NCBI GenBank assembly: GCA_947452665.1
Contig: CANGEH010000059.1
Coordinates: 1-10,293, forward strand
From: Caulobacteraceae bacterium
GTDB lineage: Bacteria > Pseudomonadota > Alphaproteobacteria > Caulobacterales > Caulobacteraceae
DNA: 10,293 bases
Direction: 5' to 3'
Shown: positions 7,303 through 10,293 of the stretch, piece after piece
Layout of the letters: the number at the start of each line of letters is the position of its first letter
Position numbering within the stretch: the first letter of the stretch is position 1
The notes under the pieces: generated by a model
What the model saw: the letters and a program-made list of their open reading frames with translations, nothing else
Told to the model about the DNA's origin: nothing
Databases searched by the model: none
Program-made: the position numbers and the translations under genes

Positions 7303-7532
7303 TAACGGCCCCCTCTAATGCGGGGGGCCTCATCGGCCATGCGCTGCGCCTTTGCTAGAAGCTTTCTGGTATCCGCTAGGGATTTACCGTTGATTAGCTG
7401 CCATTCCACATCCCAGCGCTCAAGCGTTCGTGGCGAGATCGGGAAGTGTAGCTTAGTGATGAGCGCAGCCCCAGCCTGTCTATCGACCCGAGCCGGTAGC
7501 TCATTCAAAATTTCATCAGGTATCCCGTTCAT
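7302..7532 (-). CDS. Small helix-turn-helix DNA-binding protein (excisionase or regulator type)
   Basis: The product is 76 residues from the ATG at 7532, with GGAG nine bases upstream. The core RQAGAALITKLHFPISPRTL followed by ERWDVEWQLINGKSL has the shape of a winged or MerR-like HTH seen in small proteins encoded before replication genes in alphaproteobacterial islands: a helix, a turn at FPISPRT, then a recognition helix ending in a tryptophan. It ends IRGGR. Its TAA overlaps the primase-helicase ATG by one base, so the two are made together. Likely roles are control of island replication or excision; which one cannot be told from the sequence. A 91-base gap separates it from the upstream gene, the only gap large enough for a separate promoter within this block. 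Confidence 0.75.
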   Translation of the reverse strand: MNGIPDEILNELPARVDRQAGAALITKLHFPISPRTLERWDVEWQLINGKSLADTRKLLAKAQRMADEAPRIRGGR

Positions 7533-7623
7533 GATGCCGAGCTCCGCAAGCGTTCACCTGCGGACTGTCCCATATCATCTCTTCACGCAACATAAACCAA
7601 TTGTGAGGACTAAGGTAGCATCC
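7533..7623 (-). promoter_or_regulatory. Gap likely to hold the promoter of the HTH and primase-helicase genes
   Basis: This 91-base gap is the only sizeable break between the integrase pair and the HTH-primase block. On the minus strand TTGGTT, 17 bases, then TGATAT is a poor match to a housekeeping promoter. No convincing operator is visible. Confidence 0.25.
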
Positions 7624-8214
7624 CTAAATGCGTACTTTATTGCGGGTTTTCCAACGCTTCTCCCAACTTTCTAGTATCGTAACGTCAACTTGCTCTGGTT
7701 CTCTTGACGGACTAGTCTTAAACCAAAAACCGTGACTGCGATATTCTTCAACAACATTTTTCCTTGCTTCAGCTTTGTGGTTTTTAACCCCCTGAAGTTT
7801 CAGCTTCCGGCTAATCGCGTTTACTAAGGCGAGAGCACTTAGCTTGAATTGGACCGTTGCTTCATCATGCGCCGCTCCAGCCGCTCCAGCTTTTATAGGA
7901 GCAAGCCTTGGGTCTTCATCGCCCCATTTACCCTGCTTAAAATGCCTAATAATATCCGGCAGCACGGAGCGCCGATCCGATTGGTGGGTAATGACAATGT
8001 CGCCTGCACTTTGGTCTTTATCTAAGGTTGTAGAGAAGTACATATCCACGGCCTCCAGCACAGCGATAGCAGTTTCGCGTTTTTCCCAACGACCTGACTT
8101 AGGGATTACTATATTATTTAACGCCCGTTTAAGTTGTTCATGCGCGGCAATAATACGGGCCTGCTCAGGCGTCAGCTGTATTGGGATTTGATCAAGACCT
8201 TTAGTATCAGCCAT
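7624..8214 (-). CDS. Unknown protein translationally coupled to the integrase
   Basis: The likely product is 196 residues, starting MADTKGLDQIPIQLT at 8214, with GGAG six bases upstream. The frame is open 11 codons further, to 8247, but that part overlaps integrase codons. The ATG lies inside the last codons of the integrase, whose TGA ends at 8207, an 8-base overlap (ATGGCTGA) that implies coupled translation. The protein is soluble, with no membrane span: an N-terminal helical part (TPEQARIIAAHEQLKRALNN), a middle with TLDKDQSAGDIVITHQSDRR, and a basic C-terminal half (SRKLKLQGVKNHKAEARKN, ending KRWKTRNKVRI). I recognise no family. Codon choice is more AT-rich than in the integrase or primase-helicase. 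Its position suggests a partner in integration or excision, but that is inference from location alone. Confidence 0.75.
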   Translation of the reverse strand: MADTKGLDQIPIQLTPEQARIIAAHEQLKRALNNIVIPKSGRWEKRETAIAVLEAVDMYFSTTLDKDQSAGDIVITHQSDRRSVLPDIIRHFKQGKWGDEDPRLAPIKAGAAGAAHDEATVQFKLSALALVNAISRKLKLQGVKNHKAEARKNVVEEYRSHGFWFKTSPSREPEQVDVTILESWEKRWKTRNKVRI

Positions 8215-9514
8215 TTTCTTCTCCGATTTCCTGAGAGAGCAACTCACCCCACTTTTTTATCGCCTCGACCTGCTCAGGCCATCGCTGTGCCCGTTGGTAA
8301 ACCCCCAGCACGCCAGCCCGCGTGGCAGCCTGCCTATGGTTCAAGATCCCGTCGAGCACAGCCTCGTGAACACCGGCTTCAGCGAGCGCCGTGACGAAAG
8401 ATCGCCGATGATCATGCAACCGCCAATCCAGCTTAGTTTTGAGCGCCGCATCCACCGCCTTCTTGGCCTTACCAAATGTATCGATGGCCTTGCCCGAACG
8501 AGGAGCCGGGAACGCGTAACCAGCAGCAGGTTTACCAGCAGCTTCGTGCCTGTGCTTCAGGATGTCGAGTGCCAGAGGCGGGAGGTGGAACTGGTGCATA
8601 TCACCATTCTTCGTTTCTTTGCCCGGTTGGGTCCAGATAGACCCCCCAAGGTCAACATTTCCCCATTGCATCCCTGTCGCTTCACCACGCCTGCATGGCA
8701 CAGCAATAAGAAAGTGCAGCAGGTCTCGATGCACTTGGTGCAACCCGTCCGCAGTCTCGATGGCTTTCCATAGTTGCCCTAGCTGCTTCAGCGTATGAAA
8801 TGTCGGGCGCGGTTTAGGCGGCCTAGGGCGCCGCGCTTTAGCCAATTGACCACACGGGTTCACAGCAACATGCCCTTCGTCCTGCGCCCAGTCATAGAAC
8901 CTCGACAAGGCACCGAACCGATGGCGCGCCGTAGCTGGCTTGTCAGCCAGTCCTTCCAGCATGCGTCGGATATCCGCTACGCTAATGGTCTCAGCAGACT
9001 TGTCGAGCGCACTCATGGCGAGGATAGCGGCAGAGGTGTGTGTTAGTTCCTCGGCGACAGCACGACCAGACAAGGTCCCATGTCCGCCCCTCAGTTTCGG
9101 ACGACTAGGCAACGCCAGCTGATACAGGTCCAGCAGCCGCTTCAGAGTGCCCGCGCGCTTTCGCGCATCTTCGACCAGCCTGGCTTTCTTCTGCGCGGCT
9201 GGGTCCACCCCGGTTTTGGCCTCGCCCTTTATCTTGTTGGCTGCATCGCGCGCAGCATCGGGGGAGAGAGACGCCGGGTTACCCAGCACGATGGAACTTG
9301 AAGCGAACCGCTTGCCGGTGAGCGGATCAACACCGCGTGGTTTGTATTCGACGCGCCACGCCATGGACGTGGCGTTCACCACCAGAGCCAGCCCCCTGCA
9401 CTCAGCATCGCTAATGATCGTCCGCTGCGCGGGTGCACGCTTCCTCCATGCTCCATCTACCGCAGCCCGCGTAATCTTCACTGGCCCTTGCCGTAACACC
9501 TGCTGCTTGGTCAT
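8207..9514 (-). CDS. P4-type tyrosine recombinase (island integrase)
   Basis: The start at 9514 (MTKQQVLRQGPVKITRAAVD) is chosen because GAGGAA lies six bases upstream; it gives 435 residues, near the usual size. The frame is open to 9610, with other ATGs at 9520 and 9544. Residues about 10-110 form the Arm-DNA-binding domain (DUF4102 type: DAECRGLALVVNATSMAWRV). A core-binding helical domain follows (RHRFGALSRFYDWAQDEGHV). The catalytic domain holds the expected residues: Arg275 in AVPCRRGEATG, His367 and Arg370 in LHDHRRSF, His393 in GILNHRQ and the nucleophile Tyr406 in GVYQRAQRW; a lysine lies at about 299-302 in GKETKNG. All active residues are present, so the enzyme may be active. It points away from the tRNA fragment 190 bases upstream, the normal arrangement for an island in a tRNA gene. 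Confidence 0.95.
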   Translation of the reverse strand: MTKQQVLRQGPVKITRAAVDGAWRKRAPAQRTIISDAECRGLALVVNATSMAWRVEYKPRGVDPLTGKRFASSSIVLGNPASLSPDAARDAANKIKGEAKTGVDPAAQKKARLVEDARKRAGTLKRLLDLYQLALPSRPKLRGGHGTLSGRAVAEELTHTSAAILAMSALDKSAETISVADIRRMLEGLADKPATARHRFGALSRFYDWAQDEGHVAVNPCGQLAKARRPRPPKPRPTFHTLKQLGQLWKAIETADGLHQVHRDLLHFLIAVPCRRGEATGMQWGNVDLGGSIWTQPGKETKNGDMHQFHLPPLALDILKHRHEAAGKPAAGYAFPAPRSGKAIDTFGKAKKAVDAALKTKLDWRLHDHRRSFVTALAEAGVHEAVLDGILNHRQAATRAGVLGVYQRAQRWPEQVEAIKKWGELLSQEIGEENG

Positions 9515-9533
9515 CGCCATTTCCTCGCCGATT

Positions 9534-9555
9534 AGGACGGACATAGGACGGACAT
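9534..9555. repeat. Perfect 11-bp tandem repeat before the integrase start
   Basis: AGGACGGACAT occurs twice without a gap (9534-9544, 9545-9555), ending 20 bases upstream of the chosen integrase ATG. Two exact copies in this position suggest a binding site for a regulator or for the integrase itself. On the minus strand each copy starts with ATG, giving an alternative upstream integrase start (MSVLIGEE). Confidence 0.55.
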
Positions 9556-9600
9556 ACAGTGCGAAACGCAGCGGAAGCCAACGTGTGACTGCGGAGAACT

Positions 9601-9705
9601 TACTGGTCACGGGTCACTAATATTTATGCATATAAACAGTAATATAGGTTATGTGGCGTGGCGCAGCGGGGATGAGCGGGATGTCGCGCAGACAGTATAC
9701 CATTG
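9601..9705. promoter_or_regulatory. Region between integrase and attachment site: AT-rich promoter zone and GC-rich repeats
   Basis: Bases 9617-9652 are AT-rich (TATTTATGCATATAAACAG) and are the likely place of the integrase promoter and DNA bending; no exact boxes are claimed. Bases 9665-9683 hold two close copies, AGCGGGGATG and AGCGGGATG, and GCGCAG occurs at 9661-9666 and again at 9686-9691. Such repeats close to an attachment core are typical of integrase arm-type or excisionase sites. The assignment is inferred from position. Confidence 0.35.
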
Positions 9706-9752
9706 GACTCTTAATCAGCGGGTCGTAGGTTCGAATCCTACTGCACCCACCA
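9706..9752 (+). other. Attachment site: 3' half of tRNA-Lys (anticodon CTT)
   Basis: From 9706 the text is a complete tRNA 3' half: anticodon loop CTCTTAA (9708-9714, anticodon CTT), 3' strand of the anticodon stem TCAGC (9715-9719), variable loop, a perfect T arm (GTAGG/CCTAC, loop TTCGAAT, 9725-9741), acceptor strand TGCACCC (9742-9748), A and the encoded CCA (9750-9752). The 5' half is absent: nothing upstream pairs with the acceptor (GGGTGCA would be needed), and TTGGA at 9703-9707 does not pair well with TCAGC, for which GCTGA is needed. This is what integration in the anticodon-loop to 3'-end region leaves at the far end of an island. The intact tRNA should lie at the other end, to the left. 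Confidence 0.8.
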
Positions 9753-9776
9753 TTTTTTCTATTGAAAACAAATAGA

Positions 9777-9809
9777 TAGCGGGATGAGACCTACGGGTCC
9801 AGACCGCTA
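9777..9809. repeat. Interrupted hairpin in the chromosomal flank
   Basis: TAGCGG (9777-9782) pairs with CCGCTA (9804-9809); inside, GACC (9788-9791) pairs with GGTC (9796-9799) around a TACG loop. It lies 25 bases past the tRNA 3' end. No T-run follows it, though a T-run (9753-9758) directly follows the CCA. It may help end tRNA transcription, or have no role. Confidence 0.3.
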
Positions 9810-9933
9810 AAATACCTATAAACTGTTATAAACCTTTAGAACCTGAAATAGAGGTGGCCCAGAAAATTTGGACACGGTCTTAAGTGGAGTTTCTGCCTGA
9901 CAGCGGCGATAATGCTGCAGCTCAGGAGAGACG

Positions 9934-10242
9934 ATGACGAAGAGAACAAGGCGTAATCGCAGTCCAGCCTTTAAGGCGAAGGTGGCACTTGCCGCACTCA
10001 AGGGTGAGAAGACCCTTTCGGAACTCGCAAGCGGGTTTGACGTTCATCCGAACCAGATCACCACCTGGAAGGCACACCTTCTGCAGGGCGCGCAAGACGT
10101 GTTCGGTTCAGGATCATCTTCGGCCGAGGCACCTCCAACCGTGGATCTGAAGACGCTTCATGCCAAGATCGGGGAGCTGACGCTGGAGAATGATTTTTTA
10201 TCCGGTGCGCTCAACAAGGCCGGCCTGTTGAGCGCAAAGTGA
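9934..10242 (+). CDS. IS3-family transposase OrfA
   Basis: The product is 102 residues with AGGAG six bases before the ATG. Residues about 8-50 form the HTH_Tnp_1-type domain (RSPAFKAKVALAALKGEKTL, then LASGFDVHPNQITTWKAHLL) that binds the IS ends. The C-terminal part (LKTLHAKIGELTLENDFLSG) has the heptad pattern of the OrfA leucine zipper used for dimer formation and contact with OrfAB. Length and motifs are normal for the family, and the gene looks intact. Its TGA overlaps the ATG of orfB by one base. Confidence 0.93.
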   Translation: MTKRTRRNRSPAFKAKVALAALKGEKTLSELASGFDVHPNQITTWKAHLLQGAQDVFGSGSSSAEAPPTVDLKTLHAKIGELTLENDFLSGALNKAGLLSAK

Positions 10243-10293
10243 TGATCGATCGCTCCCACACACTGGCGTTGAAGCGTCAGGCAAGACTTCTCA
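10242..10293 (+). CDS. IS3-family transposase OrfB, first 17 codons
   Basis: The ATG at 10242 overlaps the orfA stop (TGATG), in the -1 frame relative to orfA. The visible product is MIDRSHTLALKRQARLL, a normal beginning for OrfB of this IS group. The DDE integrase core would lie beyond the window. Expression is probably by coupling at the TGATG or by -1 frameshifting near the end of orfA. Confidence 0.8.
   Translation, partial: MIDRSHTLALKRQARLL

Larger units (their letters stand above)
9855..10293 (+). mobile_element. Left part of an IS3-family insertion sequence
   Basis: TGGCCCAGAAAATTTGGACA at 9855-9874 has the look of an IS3-family end (TG start, TTTGGACA inside). It precedes an IS3-type orfA and the start of orfB in the -1 frame. 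The right end is outside the window, so the inverted repeat and target duplication cannot be checked. The IS lies outside the inferred island boundary. Confidence 0.8.

Noticed and set aside
9653..9752. A complete tRNA gene
   Set aside because: No upstream stretch pairs with the acceptor strand TGCACCC, the D-arm does not form, and the 5' anticodon stem mismatches; only the 3' half is supported.
1..10293. CRISPR array
   Set aside because: I saw no series of regularly spaced direct repeats; the repeats present are single tandem pairs or inverted pairs.

Overview
The window looks like the integrase-proximal end of a genomic island in the chromosome of a fairly GC-rich proteobacterium, most likely an alphaproteobacterium. 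That placement rests on the style of the HTH, primase-helicase and Cys/His island proteins and is recall, not a search. The island boundary lies near 9752. There, a half tRNA (the 3' half of tRNA-Lys, anticodon CTT, ending in CCA) sits upstream of a divergent P4-type tyrosine integrase. The 5' half of the tRNA is missing, so this is probably the distal attachment site, with the intact tRNA off the left edge. To the right of it are a short flank and the left end of an IS3-family insertion sequence.

From right to left, most genes lie on the minus strand and form a compact mobility and replication block. It holds the integrase (9514-8207), an unknown 196-residue protein whose start overlaps the integrase stop by 8 bases, a small helix-turn-helix protein (7532-7302), and a large AEP-like primase-helicase (7302-4731). 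The primase-helicase is coupled to the HTH gene by a TAATG overlap and is broken by a one-base frameshift at a run of ten G. An unknown protein (about 4676-4077) follows. A 120-bp segment with 26-bp, G-rich, nearly perfect inverted repeats lies across the end of the primase-helicase gene and the start of that last gene.

The middle (about 2370-3990) is a cargo zone of small genes. It has a Cys/His island protein with a decayed second copy downstream, a secreted 162-residue protein, a possible 42-residue secreted peptide and a small plus-strand ORF. Left of it are a fragment of a PD-(D/E)xK restriction-endonuclease-like domain, of the kind fused to large helicases in defence islands, and a radical SAM enzyme open to the left edge. 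The radical SAM gene (CxxxCxxC cluster motif, N-terminal B12-binding-like domain without the cobalamin histidine motif) is the most substantial cargo gene. Its job is unknown. Nothing here proves a new system. The best leads are the radical SAM cargo gene, the 120-bp inverted-repeat segment beside the primase-helicase, and the unknown protein coupled to the integrase.
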